A stretch of 64,000 nucleotides of DNA from Malania oleifera (taxonomy: Eukaryota; Streptophyta; Magnoliopsida; Santalales; Ximeniaceae), in assembly GCF_029873635.1 (NCBI RefSeq), contig NC_080420.1, forward strand, positions 51,351,457-51,415,456, given 5' to 3'. Position numbers and translations under genes: made by a program. Below, piece after piece: positions 11,060 through 23,934 of the stretch (the first letter of the stretch is position 1; the number at the start of each line of letters is the position of its first letter). The notes under the pieces were generated by a model. It saw only the letters and a list, made by a program, of their open reading frames with translations. It was not told where the DNA came from and ran no database searches.

Positions 11060-12310
11060 ATGGTACAGTCGCAGTCCTTAATCAACTAAAGTCATCTCCG
11101 TTGCCTCATGTTCAATTCCTTTTTGGTGAAAAAGTATTTAAGGCTCTTATGATCAATAAAGATCTTGCACTTTTCACCGTATAGGTAGTGCCTCTAGATC
11201 TTTAACGCATAAACTACAGCTGCCGATTCCACGTCGTGTGTCGGATAATTCTTCTCGTACACCTTGAGTTGGCGAGAAGCGTATACAATGACTTTTCTCT
11301 GTTGCATCAATATACACCCGAATCCTTTCTAAAATGCGTCACTGTAGACCACAAGTCCACCATCTTTGGATGGAATGGTCAATACTGGGGTAGTGACTAG
11401 TCATTGCTTCATTTCCTGAAAGCTCTACTCGCATTCACCAGTCCACTCAAACTTCCTATTCTTCCTCATAAGCTATGTCAGAGGACCTGATAGCCTTGAA
11501 AACCCCTCAATAAATCGATGATAGTATCCTATCATGCCCAAGACACTTCCAATCTCATGCACGTCCTTCGGTCTTGCCAAACCAACTACCGCCTCTACTT
11601 TGCTCGGGTCCACTGAAATTCCCTCCCTAGACACTACGTGTCCCAGAAAAACAACTTGTTCCATCAAAAACTAGCATTTCTTAAATTTAGCAAACAACTT
11701 CTTTTTCATAAGTACCTGAACTACCAGTCTCAAATGAGCTTTATGCTCTACAAAGCTCCTGGAATAAACCAGGATGTTGTCGATGAACACCACGACGAAC
11801 TGATCTAAGTACTCATGGAACACCCCGTTTATCAAGTCCATGAATGTCATAGGAGCATTGGTCAAACCGAATGGCATAACCAAAAACTCTTAATGACCAT
11901 ACCTAGTACTGAAAGCCGTCTTTGATACATCCTTTGATTTTTCCTTCACCTGATGATACTCGGATCGCAGATCAATCTTAGAGAAAACCTATGTGCGCTT
12001 TAGCTGGTCAAACAAATTGTCAAAATGGTTCAACAGGTACTTGTTCTTCACTATCATCTTATTAATTTCTCGATAGTTGATCCACATCCTCATCGACCCA
12101 TTCTTTATCTTTACAAACAACACCGGTGCTCCCCAGGGTGATACACTAGGTCTAATAAACCTCTTATCAAGAATTTCCTACAACTGCTCCTTTAGCCCCT
12201 TTAATTCAGTCGGGGCCATTCAGTATGGACCCTTAGAAATGGGTGTTGTCCCTGGATTTAATTCAATGGCAAACTCCACCTCATGATCACAAGACAATCC
12301 TGGTAAGTCC
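11060..12310 (-). pseudogene. Gypsy reverse transcriptase and RNase H, degenerate
   Basis: Minus-strand reading with stops. About 12260-12060 carries [14 protein letters not shown], and 11883-11671 has MPFGLTNAP followed by the catalytic box, which reads FIDNILVYS where FIDD is expected (11770-11788). 11667-11473 has FLGHVVSREGI and the connection domain. RNase H occupies about 11440-11060, including a YASRQLK segment, [20 protein letters not shown] and YHLGKANVVADTLSRK. The Asp to Asn change in the polymerase box alone should abolish activity, and stop codons interrupt the frame. Confidence 0.87.
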
Positions 12311-12559
12311 TCAAGAAAAAACATCAGAGAACTCCCTTATCACTAGGATATCCTTCAACTTAAGTCCCTCCTTTGGTGCTTCTTTTACAAATGCAAGGTA
12401 CCCCTAGCCACCCTCCATAAGTAACCTCTGTGCCTGAATTGTTGAAAGGATCTATGGTGCAAAGTGCACACACGACTCGATGAATTTAAACTCTTGCTTC
12501 CCAGGAGGTCTGAACACTACCTCCTTCCTGTGGCAATCGATACTCGCAGAGGTGGATGC

Positions 12560-12790
12560 TAGCTAGTACATCCACAAAATGACATCGTCAAAACATATTA
12601 AGCTAGCAAGAAACATTCTGCCCAAAATCTCCACTAGGTAGTCACTGATAACCTTACTAGACACCACAACTGACCTTGCTAGCGTGACCACACCTAACTC
12701 AATATTTAACAACTGAGTCTCTACCCTGCATAATTTAACCAAACCCCAAGATACGAAAGAGTGTGTCACACTTGAATCAAACAACACTAC
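12560..12790 (-). pseudogene. Gypsy aspartic protease segment
   Basis: Contains VLFDSSVTHSFVS at about 12757-12790, corresponding to the usual DSGATHSF active site with Gly replaced by Ser. Downstream hydrophobic blocks (FLASLICFDDVILWM) resemble the conserved DVILGMDWL region. In active elements it cleaves the polyprotein. Confidence 0.75.
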
Positions 12791-12819
12791 AACACTATTT
12801 TACAAAATGGAAAGATTAC

Positions 12820-13909
12820 ATGTCACCACATCACTAGCATTCTCCACATCTCTAGGCGTAAGCAAGTACACTCGTTCCTGGGCAGTGCCCCTCTAGTGAC
12901 CACCTCGAGGTGCCTGGTTACCTCCCCGATACTGATGCTGTGGAGGAATGTGATTGAACATTGTGTGGCAATCATGTCCCATATGTCCAGCCCAACCACA
13001 TCGGTAGCAGCTAGCAGGTCCACCCTTGCACTCACCCTAATACCTCTTATGGCATCTGGGATAGGTAGGACACAGTGGATTCCCCTGATGGGCTTGGTAT
13101 CCCATCTCCTGCCGCTGGCCCGTGAAATTACCAGACCTTCTCCATGAACCCTTGCTGGCTAGTCTGAAATCCCTGGGGCAAAGGCCTTTTCTTCTGGTTT
13201 ACTACTCTTTCACCCTCCTGAATACTAGGCTTAACTGACATGGCTTTGTCCAAACATTCAGAAAAACTCTAAGTCAACAATGCCACCACCTGTGCGTGTA
13301 TTCCCTCCCTCAAACCCTTCTCAAACCTCTAGGCCTTCTTCGGCTCATCTGGGATCATATATGAAGCGAAGCAGGATAGCTTATAAATTTGGCCACGTAC
13401 TACTGTACGGTCAACTGTCCCTGAGTCAGATTTAGGAACTCCTCTGCCTTAGTCTTTCAGGTGGCCATAAGGAAGTACTTGCTAAAGAAAACCTCCCTAA
13501 AACCACTCCAGGTTATAGTTCCAGGTCTTAGCTGCTGTTCCTCCACTAGTTTTGTCAATCTCCACCACCTCTTCACTTCCCCCACTAGTTTAAAAGTGGC
13601 ATACCGCACCTTCTGCTCCTTCATGCACTCTAGCACATCCAATAGTTCCTTAATCTCTTGAACGCAATCTTCAACTACGATCAGGTTTGCTCCTCCTACA
13701 AATGCTAGTGCATTTGTCCAAGTAAACTGCTTGAAAGTGTAGCCCCAATCAATCAGTGGAAAATCCTGCTCTTTAGAGTCCCTCTAGGTTTCCTTCCTAG
13801 CTTTCTGCGCTATACTTTGCAGCACTACCGAAGCATCCATATCATCCTCACTAGAAGTATCCACATGATTATCCCCTCCAGCTACGATGTCCTTTCCCCT
13901 AGAATCCAT
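12820..13909 (-). pseudogene. Gypsy gag with CCHC knuckle
   Basis: A likely start is the ATG at 13909 (MDSRGKDIVAGGDN). The capsid part at 13642-13457 has KVRYATFKLVGEVKRWW and FREVFFSKYF, followed in another frame by EEFLNLTQGQLTV. The knuckle CYRCGWAGHMGHDC is at 12968-13009, with all four ligands kept. Several frameshifts and stops separate the pieces. The structural role would be particle formation and RNA packaging. Confidence 0.85.
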
Positions 13910-14524
13910 CCTAAAGATAGGATAGAAATCGACTTAGAAATTTCACATTTATCATGATTAATGCAAGTATGGAATGAAAAAGTAATATAACATATGAGTT
14001 TGTAGTTAAAAAGAATCATTTACACAATCTTGCCACAAAACTATCGACAATTTTTCTTGAGGGTCCCAAAATCATCGACGGAAAACCTGAATTACAGAGA
14101 CCTCTTTTGAAGAAAATCGACGACAATTTTATGTTACTTCCAGGAAACCGTCGATAGTTTGCCTCTTGCAAACCATAATACCCTCCATTGCTCGCATACA
14201 CTTAGTCATATTTAAGTATCGGCCCCTAATCACAACTCCGAGACTAAACACATACTCACCCGACCTAACATTCCTACTTAAGTTTCCAAGTTCTAGTCTC
14301 TCAACCCAGAAACGAAACCGTCAATGGATTTACCATGGTTTTTCCTGAAATCATCATTCTAGGAAAAACACAGAAGACCGTTAAAGAACCACTGTCTCAA
14401 ATCTTCCAGACCAAGACTCGCCTAATCTACCCACTTTTATCCTTATCTTATTTCAACCTATACTCTGGTAATCATCCACTATCAAAGTCTGCAAAAACTG
14501 GCAAACCCTGGCTCTGATACCATT
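13910..14524 (-). other. Gypsy leader and primer-binding site
   Basis: Untranslated leader between the 5' LTR and gag. The PBS at 14511-14522 reads TGGTATCAGAGC on the minus strand, a perfect tRNA-Met-type match, two bases from the LTR end at 14525. The leader carries further copies of the ACCGTCGAYGGTTT-type motif (about 14040-14165 and 14316-14390) also found in the LTR U3. Confidence 0.8.
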
Positions 14525-17500
14525 TGTAATGCCCCGACCTGCCACATGGGACCCAGTTTGCTACTTTAGTGACATCTGTGTTCTTGATACCAAATTCATC
14601 ATATAAAAGCAGCAGAAATAAATGATACATTCTCCAAAACATTACCAGAGTTCTAAACTGCTAACATATATAGAAGTATCCCAATATCCCTATTACATTC
14701 CAATCAAAAGAAAGAAAACTACCTCAGTCCATACGACCATATTACATATCCAGGGACATCAAACATAACTTAAATACATTAGAATTCTTACAGACACTCA
14801 AAAAAACTAAAACTAGCTCTCACCCCGCCCTAGAGCTTGTGAAGCTCGATCTCGAGACGATCTTGAAAAACGATTTGTATATTGGGGTGAGACACTTCTC
14901 AGTAAGGTAGATTAAGTTAATATTAGTGTGTGGCCAACATGAGTTTAAGTGTTTACAAAATATCATCAACTGTTAATTAACCATAGTTATAAAATCATTC
15001 CCAGACCATACTCACACACATATGCACACACACACACACAATTATTTATAAGTGAAAGTTCCCGAGGATAGGGGAGACTACACACCCATACATGTAGCTC
15101 CCCTCTGCTCTAATACATTATGCAACCTGGTATGGCTACAACTGATACCTATCAGAGTACTCACCTTTCTTAGCAAGCCCTTAGGTGAAGAGTTTACTTC
15201 GCCATAAGCATTCATACATTTTATTTCACATACAAATACTCACACCTTTACAGTTGAAAAATATGCATTTGCTTCCTCAGTATAAACAAGTTCAATAAAT
15301 AATAACACCATTTAAGTAAATTAACATATATACGTAAAAGACACTCCCTTGGACTGATACACCATCTACACCCCCTATGGTACGAGTTGTGCGGCCCAAA
15401 GGCCAGACTTATGCCTTGGGGGATCAATCTATGTACAATCAAAGTATCTATCTACAAGTGCATCTACAGGCATCCATAACCCTGTTGTAGGTTCAATTGC
15501 CTTATCCCTTCTTGGTCTAGACCCTAGGAAAGGTACTTCACCCTTTCGTAGGCCAATCGGTTGAAACTACCCTACATTTCCACTATAGTGTGGGCGCACA
15601 TGGCCAAATAATAATTCCTTAGCAACGGTCCCATGCTCATAATAGAACTGGTCCTCAGGGTTCTTAAACCATATCATGCAATTTCAGTAATAAAAATTAT
15701 AGTATAAATCTCATTTCATATAGAACCCGCCATTTAATAAAATCCCGCCCCTGGCTGTTGAATAAAACTTGGCTCACAACCGTTAAATAAAACCCAGCCC
15801 CCGACCATCATATCAAATCCCAGTATTTTGCAAAGGCAGTACCAGTATGTTTCGCAAAGAGTTCAGTATTTTCATAACTATACCCAAATTTCATTATACG
15901 AAAACCATACCGATTATTCACCTACCACATGATTTTCAGTATTTTGAACATAGCCATTTAAACAACCAAGAACAAACAGTATGTAGTTTGTAAGATAAAA
16001 CCCAGTTTTCCACCGTTCATTTATCCTATATTTATAAAGTCCATTTTGAACGGTCAGTTTTCGAAATAACCTTTGAAATCAAGTATATATATATAAAGCA
16101 GTTTAATCGGTTCAAACTTAATAACGACCTGACTTGCTTAATTGTAATGACCTGCCTACTTTACCATATTTTTTTTCCACGTGATAATAATATTAATAAT
16201 TCTAAGATCCTAGCTAAACTATCATAATTATGATCAACCTAAACCCAAGGGTACTAGGGATATACCTGTCATGTAACTTGATACCTAAGTAACAGAAACA
16301 TAAAGTTACCCAGAAACCACACTAGAGTTCTACTCAATCTATCAAATACATAAACATACATCCCAAAAAGACCAAAAAGTATCCTATGGTCATATCCCAA
16401 AAATCCATATGACCCTAGCTTACCTACTTACCCTATAGACAGGGTAGTTCGACCAATCTCTACTACTGCGGAGCTCAGACTGCCCTTCTATCTAGATTTC
16501 CTGAAATTTTTGTATGACTGAGGTGAGACACTGCTTAATAAGGGAGATAACCTAATATCTGTATGTGGCAACATGAATATTGTTTGTGATATAATATAAA
16601 TAGTACATAATTCATAACTGGTATAAATAGTTGTATCATATTCGAGTAAAACATGATTCTAAATTCCTGTACTAAAAAATCATCTTATATAACTATATCA
16701 TACTTGAATTACTACCCATGATAGACAGATAGTTAGCAATCGTCAACCCACCATATGACAGGATTGTGCGGCCCGAAGGCAAGACCTAGCAATGGCTGGT
16801 CGACCATCCTAAGTCAAACATAAGTGTTAAGTACGATGGGATTGTTTCACCTGTGCCGAACTACCAAAGGAACTATGACACTCCCATAAAGCCACATTGA
16901 CTATCATCTCCCTCATTCTACATAAGATGTGCGGTAGCACTAACGTAAATGTGAACATATAGTTACGGTACCGTGTTTCGTGAAACTAAACTAAGCTATC
17001 CGGGTTTTGATAACATATAATACATTTCATGATCTTAAACATAGTAGTTTCATATTTCAGAGTAAAACATGACATGATAATATTTTCTTGAAACTTGACA
17101 TAACATGCATAATTACAGCATTTACGCCATCATATCATAACGTAAAAATCATGACACTGGTACCGGCATAACATGACGTACTTGTACATGAAATTCTTGC
17201 ACTTGTTAACATAATATTCTTAAAACCGTTGTTCTTGTACTATTTTAATGGTTTTCCTGAAAACTGCTATAACATATTTATCTTGAAAAAATCTTACTAT
17301 TTCAATAATACATAATTTTCATGAAAATATTATACTCATGCCATACAAATGTAAGTTGCCTCATAAACTCATAATTTATTCTGAAATCATATTTTCTTAT
17401 AAAATATGTTAAAATAATTTCCCTATTCAACAACAGTATTCTCGAACATAGTTCTATAACATACATATTTTACTGGAAATAAATATTTTTTAATAATAAA

Positions 17501-17861
17501 TAATTTCATGAAAAAAGGTTGACTTAATTTATCCCCTTACTTGGCTTATTGAGAAGGCAAAAATTTAAACCAAACCTACACCCGTGTCTTCCCCAGCTCA
17601 ACACCCTAAAATTACATTTTTCCTAACAAACTTTAGCATTATTCTATCTAAAGCATTTTCCTCAGTTTAGAAACATCAAATACCTTATAAAACTCAAAAT
17701 AACCAACTTACCCAGATTGTGGGATGGTGCCCAAGTTGGCTAACCAACAAACTACTCCAGCATACTTGAAGAGAATCTTCCCAGGAGTAGCGTGGCGGCT
17801 TCCGATCGTTGAATCGGCGAGAATTGAAGCTAAAAATTAAGAGAGAAGGTTGAAGAGATGA

Positions 17862-17906
<45 letters not shown>

Positions 17907-18416
17907 ATGCAAAAATTTCACGTTGAAATCCCGAGGTTGGTATATTTATAAAACACGAATTCGTTCATGAGACACGTCACCTCATCGACGAGTTTATGAA
18001 GGGAATTCGTTGACAAACACTTACCCCTCGTCAACGAGTTTCAATCCCTGAAATCAACCCTCTTGGTAAAGTCTCGTTGATGAGACATGCGTGCACGTCG
18101 ACTATCCCAAGAAGCCTGTTCGTTGACGAGCACTCTACACTCATTGACGAGACCCTGCTGAACCCCCTTTTTGAAAAGTATTTTTTCTCTCCTTTCTTTT
18201 ATTTTCTTAATTTCTATAATTCTTTGGGTCTCTACATTAATCCCATAACATGTTCTTGAAAAAGAAACCGATTATTTTTGAAAAATGGAAAACCTGAACT
18301 TTTCGATCTGCTGTCGAAAATGAACCAACAAGCCAAGAAAGAAGGGAAAGATGATCGAAGACCGAGCATGGGCTACGGCTGAGCCTACGGGAGAAAGAGG
18401 ATCATGAGAGAGTGAG

Positions 18417-18469
<53 letters not shown>

Positions 18470-18741
18470 TTAATGTTATGAAATATTATTTTTTGTTTAG
18501 CCCCTAACTAAGCAGAGTCGCATGAAAACCATTGACGGTTTTCCCTGCCCTCACAAAACCGTCAATGGTTTGGCAGTTGATCCTCCTATGTTGACTAAAA
18601 CCAGCGATGGTTTTCCCAAGCTCTAAAAAACCGTCAATAGTTTGGGTCCTGCCAAACCAATTTCCTTCTTTTTCCTTTCTTTTCCTTCATTTCTCTCTTT
18701 CTTATTTATTTTCTTTTATTTTTTGGGTTCGGGTTTCTACA
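14525..18741 (-). repeat. 5' LTR of the Gypsy element, split by a nested solo LTR
   Basis: LTR sequence occupies 14525-16142 and 18237-18741, about 2.1 kb in total. Termini are TGTAATGCCCC (14525, plus-strand view) and GGGTTTCTACA (ending 18741). It aligns with the 3' LTR. It includes (GA)n at 18419-18463 and palindromic ACCGTCAATGGTTT-type repeats at about 18525-18645. The insertion interrupts the stretch that is continuous at about 9200 in the other LTR. Confidence 0.85.
16143..18236 (-). mobile_element. Nested solo Gypsy-type LTR, TSD TTAAT
   Basis: 2,094 bp bounded by TGTAATGACC and GGGTCTCTACA, flanked by TTAAT at 16138-16142 and 18237-18241. Its terminal bases resemble the host Gypsy LTR but the body differs, so it is a related family. 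On the minus strand it has CTCGTCGACGAG-type repeats (about 17955-18170), a TATAAATATA box at 17941-17950 and a (GA)n tract at 17866-17902. No coding remnant is inside. Confidence 0.9.
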
Positions 18742-21060
18742 GTTTGGATAATGGTGGAGAGTATATTGGCTCATTTAATGCATATTGTTATAGTCAAGGA
18801 ATTAGACATCAAAAGACCATCAAGAAAACCCCTTAACAAAATGGAATTGCAGAATGGATAAACCACACCATAGTAGAGAGAATGAGATGTACGCTCTCTC
18901 ATGCAAAGTTGCCAAAATTATTTTGGGGTGAAGCAATGAGGATGGCAGTAGAGTTGATTAATTTGTCTCCTTCAACTCCTCTACTTGGTGAAGTTCCCCA
19001 AAAAAAAATTGGAAAGGTAAAGATGTCACTTATGATCACTTGAAAGTGTTTGGTTGTTGGGCATTTGTTCACATTCCAAAAGATGAAAGATCCAAACTTG
19101 ATGACAAGACAAGGCAATGTATTTTTATTGGCTATGGGCATGATGAATATGGATACAAATTGTGGGATCTCGTTGACAAAAAAGTTGTTAGACGCTGGGA
19201 TGTTGTAGTTTTTGAAGAACAAACAATTGAAGATTTTGGCACGGTTGAATAATCACAATCTAATGGGAATAATTTTGTTGACTTAGAGTCACCTTTTCCA
19301 CCTTTGGTACATGATGAAAATATGGAAGATGTTCATCCACCTCTTGAAGATGTTGGAAATGATGAAATTCCTAGTGATGTTGAAGATGAAAATGAGGGGG
19401 AGCAACAAATTCAAGAGCAAGCTCCATTGAGAAGGTCTTCAAGAGAGTCAATACCTTCAACTAAATATTCACCAAGTGATTATGTTACTCTAACGGATCA
19501 AGGGAAGCCCGAAAGCTATCAAGAAGCCATGAAACATGAAAAGAAAAAAAAAAAAAAAAAAAACTGAATGGATGGAGACTATGCAAGAGGAAATGAAGTC
19601 TATAGTTGACAATCATACTTATGGTTTAGTTAAACTTCCTCATGGAAACAAAGTTTTAAAATACAAATGGGTGTTTAAGTTGAAAATTGATGCAAAGAAA
19701 CTTCGGTACAAGGCTAGGCTTGTCGTAAATGGCTTTGGTCAGAGAAAGGATATTGACTCTGAGGAAATATTCTCACCGGTTCTGAAGATGACATCTATTC
19801 GGGTTGTTCTTTGCATAGCAGCAAACTTGAATTTAGAAGTTGAGCAACTAGATGTAAAAACCATTTTCATACATGGTGACTTGGAAAAGGAAATATACAT
19901 GGAACAATTGGAAGGTTTCACACAAAAAGGGAAAGAAAAGATTGTATGGGTTGAAGCAAGCACCATGGAGACAGTACAAGAAATTTGATTCTTTCATGAT
20001 TGATCATGGTTACTCAAAAATCCTTTCGGATGATTGTGTATTTGTTAAAAAAAAATAAAAATTCTAGATGGTACTTATATTATTCTCTTACTCTATGTTG
20101 ATGATATACTCATTGTAGGATAAAACTTCTCCAAGATTGACAAGTTGAAGTTGGAGTTGAGAAAGTCTTTTGCTATGAAAGACTTGGGACTCGCAAAGCA
20201 ATTTTTTGGCATGAGAATTGTTTGTGATCGTGAAAATGGGCAAATTTGGTTGTCTCGAGAAATGTACATTGAAAAGTGCATGAGAGGTTCAATATAGATA
20301 AAGCAAAACCCGTTGGGTCCCCACTTACTAGCCACATCAAGCTTAGTACAAAACAAAGTCCTACAAGTAAGAAAGACAGGGAATAGATGAAGAAAATTCT
20401 TTATGCTTTGGACGTTGGTTCTTTAATGTATGCAATGGTTTGTACAAGACCGTATTTAACTCATGCCGTTAGAGTTATTAGTCGGTTTCTCTCTAATCCA
20501 GAAAAGAAGCATTGGTTAGTAGTAAAATGGATTCTCTGCCACCTTCAAGGCACTTCAAAGGTGTGTTTGTACTTTGGACATGGTAAATCTATGCTCCATG
20601 GAGTAACGGATGCTGACATGGATGGTGATGTTGATTCTAGAAAATCAACTTTGGGTTATTTGATGAATTTCGCAAGGGGAGCTGTGGTATGGCAATCTAA
20701 ATTACAAAAATGTATTGCTCTATCTACTATGGAAGGCAAGTTTATTGCCATTACCGAAGCTTGCAAAGAATTGCTTTGGTTGAAGAGATTCTTGAAAGAG
20801 TTGGGCATGGAATAAGAAAGATATGTTTTTTATTGTGATAGCCAAAGTGTATTTCATTTAAGTAAGAATTATATCTTCCACTCAAAGTCAAAATATATTG
20901 ATGTTAGATATCATTAGATTCGGGATATGCTGGATAAGAAATTGTTGCAGCTTGAAAAAATTCACACTGATGATAATGGTTCGGATATGACGGCAAAAGC
21001 ATTGTCTAGTGACAAGCATGTGAAGTGTCGAGTTTTGGCAGGATTAGTGGAGTCGTCCCT
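18742..21060 (+). pseudogene. Tork-like Copia integrase to RNase H, 5' truncated
   Basis: Starts abruptly inside integrase at the DNGGEY motif (second catalytic Asp) where the Gypsy LTR ends. It continues with QQNGIAEW, KVFGCWAFVHIPKDERSK (19040-19252), an acidic linker (19304-19540) and a poly-A-like run (19543-19563). Reverse transcriptase follows, including KYKWVFKLK, LDVKTIF and an intact YVDDIL at about 20095-20112. The RNase H region (20387-20815) has VCTRPYLTHAV, YTDAD-like VTDADMDGD and the CIALSTMEGKFIA block. Frameshifts lie near 19540, 19940, 20060 and 20290. Gag, protease and the first part of integrase are missing. Confidence 0.88.
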
Positions 21061-21070
21061 ATAAATCGGG

Positions 21071-21516
21071 AAGGGGAGATTTGTTGGTTGTCCCTCTATT
21101 CTGATTTCCAATCACCACACTTCTCCACAAGCCTTATGCACAACAAGCTGCAGCCCCTAGTTTTAGCCTTGTTCCAACAAGCAAAAGGGTTTATTATTAG
21201 CATATGGGGTTTTTTTGGTTCTACGTATATTTGTGCTCTATTATTTGGTTGGATCTTGGAGTTTTGTTCTCAACATTTGGTGAGATCTTTCATCTTACTA
21301 CATTTATTATACACTTTTATATATTTTTAAGGCTGGTGCCTTTTGTACCCACTTTGTACGAACCTTGGAGAAGTTGAGTTTAGACCGTCGTGTTCTGTTG
21401 ACGTATCTCAATATTTGAGCGAACTACGTTAAACTTCTTGTGTCTCAATTTATTTATTTATTTATATTACATTATTGATTTATTTGTGAGAATCATTCAT
21501 AATTTTTTTCCCAATA
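21071..21516 (+). repeat. PPT and 3' LTR of the Tork-like Copia
   Basis: AAGGGGAGAT (21071-21080) precedes TGTTGG at 21082. The LTR runs about 435 bp to a degraded end near CCCAATA at 21516. No 5' LTR partner exists because the element is truncated at 18742. Confidence 0.65.
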
Positions 21517-22112
21517 GATGCAGCTGATTAACAATACGTACACTACACACCCAGCCGAATAAATGCTTCTTTTTCCTTATTCATATTCTTCAACCAATTA
21601 CGCATTCCTTCACTGGGGAAATAGCGGGGACCGTTTGAAAGGTTAATTGCCTTCCTGCTTATTTATTACTTTACCATTTACCGTTTCACCCCAATTCATC
21701 TAGAGAATGAAAAAGCAGGACTATCGGCGGGTTAAGAAACAGTAATAATGTAAATTTTGCGGGAAGTTGCTCTTCCAACCCAAATATTGAATGGTAGATA
21801 GAAACATGGACGTGCTGGTTAGTGGTTGCAAAGGTGCATGCATGTTTGAAGATTACCCTTGCTTGCACAGTCCCACGTTTGACATGGTTGATCATCAATG
21901 AGCTTCTCATGCTACTGTGTTAGTTGGGTGCTTCATTCACTTGTCACTACCTGCAAAAAACTGGAATTGTAGCATAAGACAAGGTCCTGTTCAATTACAG
22001 AAACACAAGACAACAAGTTCTCAGAATAAGTTCCAATAATTTGAATGTCTGAGATATATATATTCATAGGTCACAGGAATTTTTTGAATTATGCAACAAT
22101 GAAGTTATATAT

Positions 22113-22144
<32 letters not shown>

Positions 22145-22150
22145 GCACAC

Positions 22151-22184
<34 letters not shown>

Positions 22185-22205
22185 GTGTGCAAATATACAT
22201 ATAAA

Positions 22206-22238
<33 letters not shown>

Positions 22239-23934
22239 CACACACACAGCCACACACACATTTAGCTGAGGGAACTGATGGATTGAAAACAGTTTTGCAT
22301 CTGCGTTTTCCTTCTTTTTTATTTTATTCCCTTTTCAAATGATTCGAACGCAAATCTTTTTTCAATAGTTTCACTCCCAAAAAAGTTTTCAGACAAAGAA
22401 TCAGTTACTAAAAATTGTCATATTTATAAGTAATAATTGTGCAGGGCATACGTTTTCCTCTCTCTCTCACACACACATCAAAGCTGCAGTACTCTATATA
22501 TATTTACCCTCGAATCTCACTCCAAGTACTGGTGATGGAATTTATGAGTACTCCAGCTTGCATCTCATCTAGGCAAAAAAAGAAAAGAAAAAAGAAAAAG
22601 AAGAAAAGAAAAGAAAAGAAAAAACAGAAGAAAAAAAAAAACCGAGAACCCCAATAATAATAATAATAATAGTAACTTTATCAGCTAGAACTATTAACTC
22701 AAACTGAATCTCTTGCATGGATATATCCTTTCACTAAGATACTGATAAAAACATTATCCACGGATGGCTTTGGGATATACATATAGAGCGAGATCGAGAG
22801 AGAGAGAGAGAGAGAGAGGTCCCCACAGAAAGTTTGTGTATGTTATTCTCTTTATGTATCTGCAACAAAAGAACGCATTTTCCTCCGCCCATGCTTTGCA
22901 GCCTACGCTATTTTGTCCATTTAAATTAAAAACAGATACATACTTATCCTGTGTTTGGAGCATGCATGGATTTCAAACCTTTCATTTTGAATTTGTACCG
23001 ATTTGAATACAGCTCAATACTCAAAACCTCATTTTATTTGGCATTTTTCCATTCTTTTGTTTCTTAAACCCAAAAAAAAAATTTAATTAAGATGATAATT
23101 TATTTGCATTGCAAATATATTGATTCTATGTTTCTTTAAATTTTTCCCATCAATAATAACATGGTTTTCTGTGACATGAATGAAATTAAATTAAGGAGAA
23201 TCCAATTAAATTTAACACTTAATTTGGTCATACTTACTATTCAATTTTTTTCTTGCACTCATTTCATCCACAAATCAAACTAATTTTGACCCTATTTTAG
23301 AGAAAGTATTGGATTTGCATAACATGTAATATAAAATTATATTGAATTTTGCCCAAATCCACCTAATTTCAAATCTAAGGTCTGAAATTCATACTCTCAA
23401 ATACAGTTTGAATGTATTCATTTTGTGAATACATTGCTCACTCTAAAGTTGATGAAGCTGAACCCTAGCTATTTCGCTCCGCTATTGTAAATGTAACTCC
23501 AAAGCTATACTTGCTGCGAGAAATTAAAATTATAGAACAATAAGTTCGAAAGACTAATGTTCATTTCTTTCTCATACATAGAGAAATAATTAAGATCTTG
23601 TATGGCAATCAACTCTATAATTTGGTGCCCAAGGTACGCACACTCGATGACCCTCATGCCTTCCCCTTGATCTATATGTATATAGTTGAAGTGCAAATTG
23701 AGCCAATCAACAATTTTGATTAATTATCAGAGGACTGCAGCTCCATACTCAGACACAGGACTTAGTATGTACGTACTACATGTTTAACATCATTTTCTTC
23801 CTTAAATGCATCTATAGGAACAGGGTTTTGTTTTTCCGATCATACATCGACCACTACCCCCTAATAGTTATGTATAATAATTCCAACATAATTTGACGTT
23901 TCAATAATCAGCTAACTAAAGAGATTGAGAAACA
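21517..23934. other. Intergenic DNA downstream of the MYB gene, microsatellite-rich
   Basis: No credible gene or element body. It holds (TA)n runs at about 22117-22140 and 22152-22180, (CA)n at about 22206-22229, a polypurine A/G run at about 22574-22642, and (GA)n at about 22796-22819. The remainder is AT-rich single-copy-looking sequence that includes the MYB 3' flank. Short ORFs here are produced by the simple repeats. Confidence 0.6.
22141..22194. repeat. Hairpin around a (TA)n tract
   Basis: ATTTGCACACAGAT (22141-22154) is repeated as its exact reverse complement at 22181-22194 with (AT)n between. It is flanked by more (TA)n and (CA)n. Could form a cruciform. No terminal duplication is apparent, so it is not called a transposon. 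Confidence 0.7.

Larger units (their letters stand above)
7531..18741 (-). mobile_element. Ty3/Gypsy chromovirus (Tekay/Del-like), both LTRs present, coding region decayed
   Basis: LTRs at 7531-9716 and 14525-18741 (the latter enlarged by a nested 2.1 kb solo LTR) flank a minus-strand gag-pol of about 4.8 kb. The order, right to left, is PBS (14511-14522), gag, CCHC knuckle, protease, reverse transcriptase, RNase H, integrase, chromodomain, PPT (9717-9728). The protein motifs and C-terminal chromodomain place it in the chromoviruses. No TSD is seen: the left flank is ACTAA and the right flank GTTTG, and the right flank is a truncated Copia integrase. This suggests a recombination or deletion at one end after insertion. 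Frameshifts and stops run throughout. Confidence 0.88.

Noticed and set aside
22045..22269. ORFs over TA/CA microsatellites on both strands
   Set aside because: Translation is Tyr-Ile, His-Thr or Cys-Val repeats created by dinucleotide tracts.
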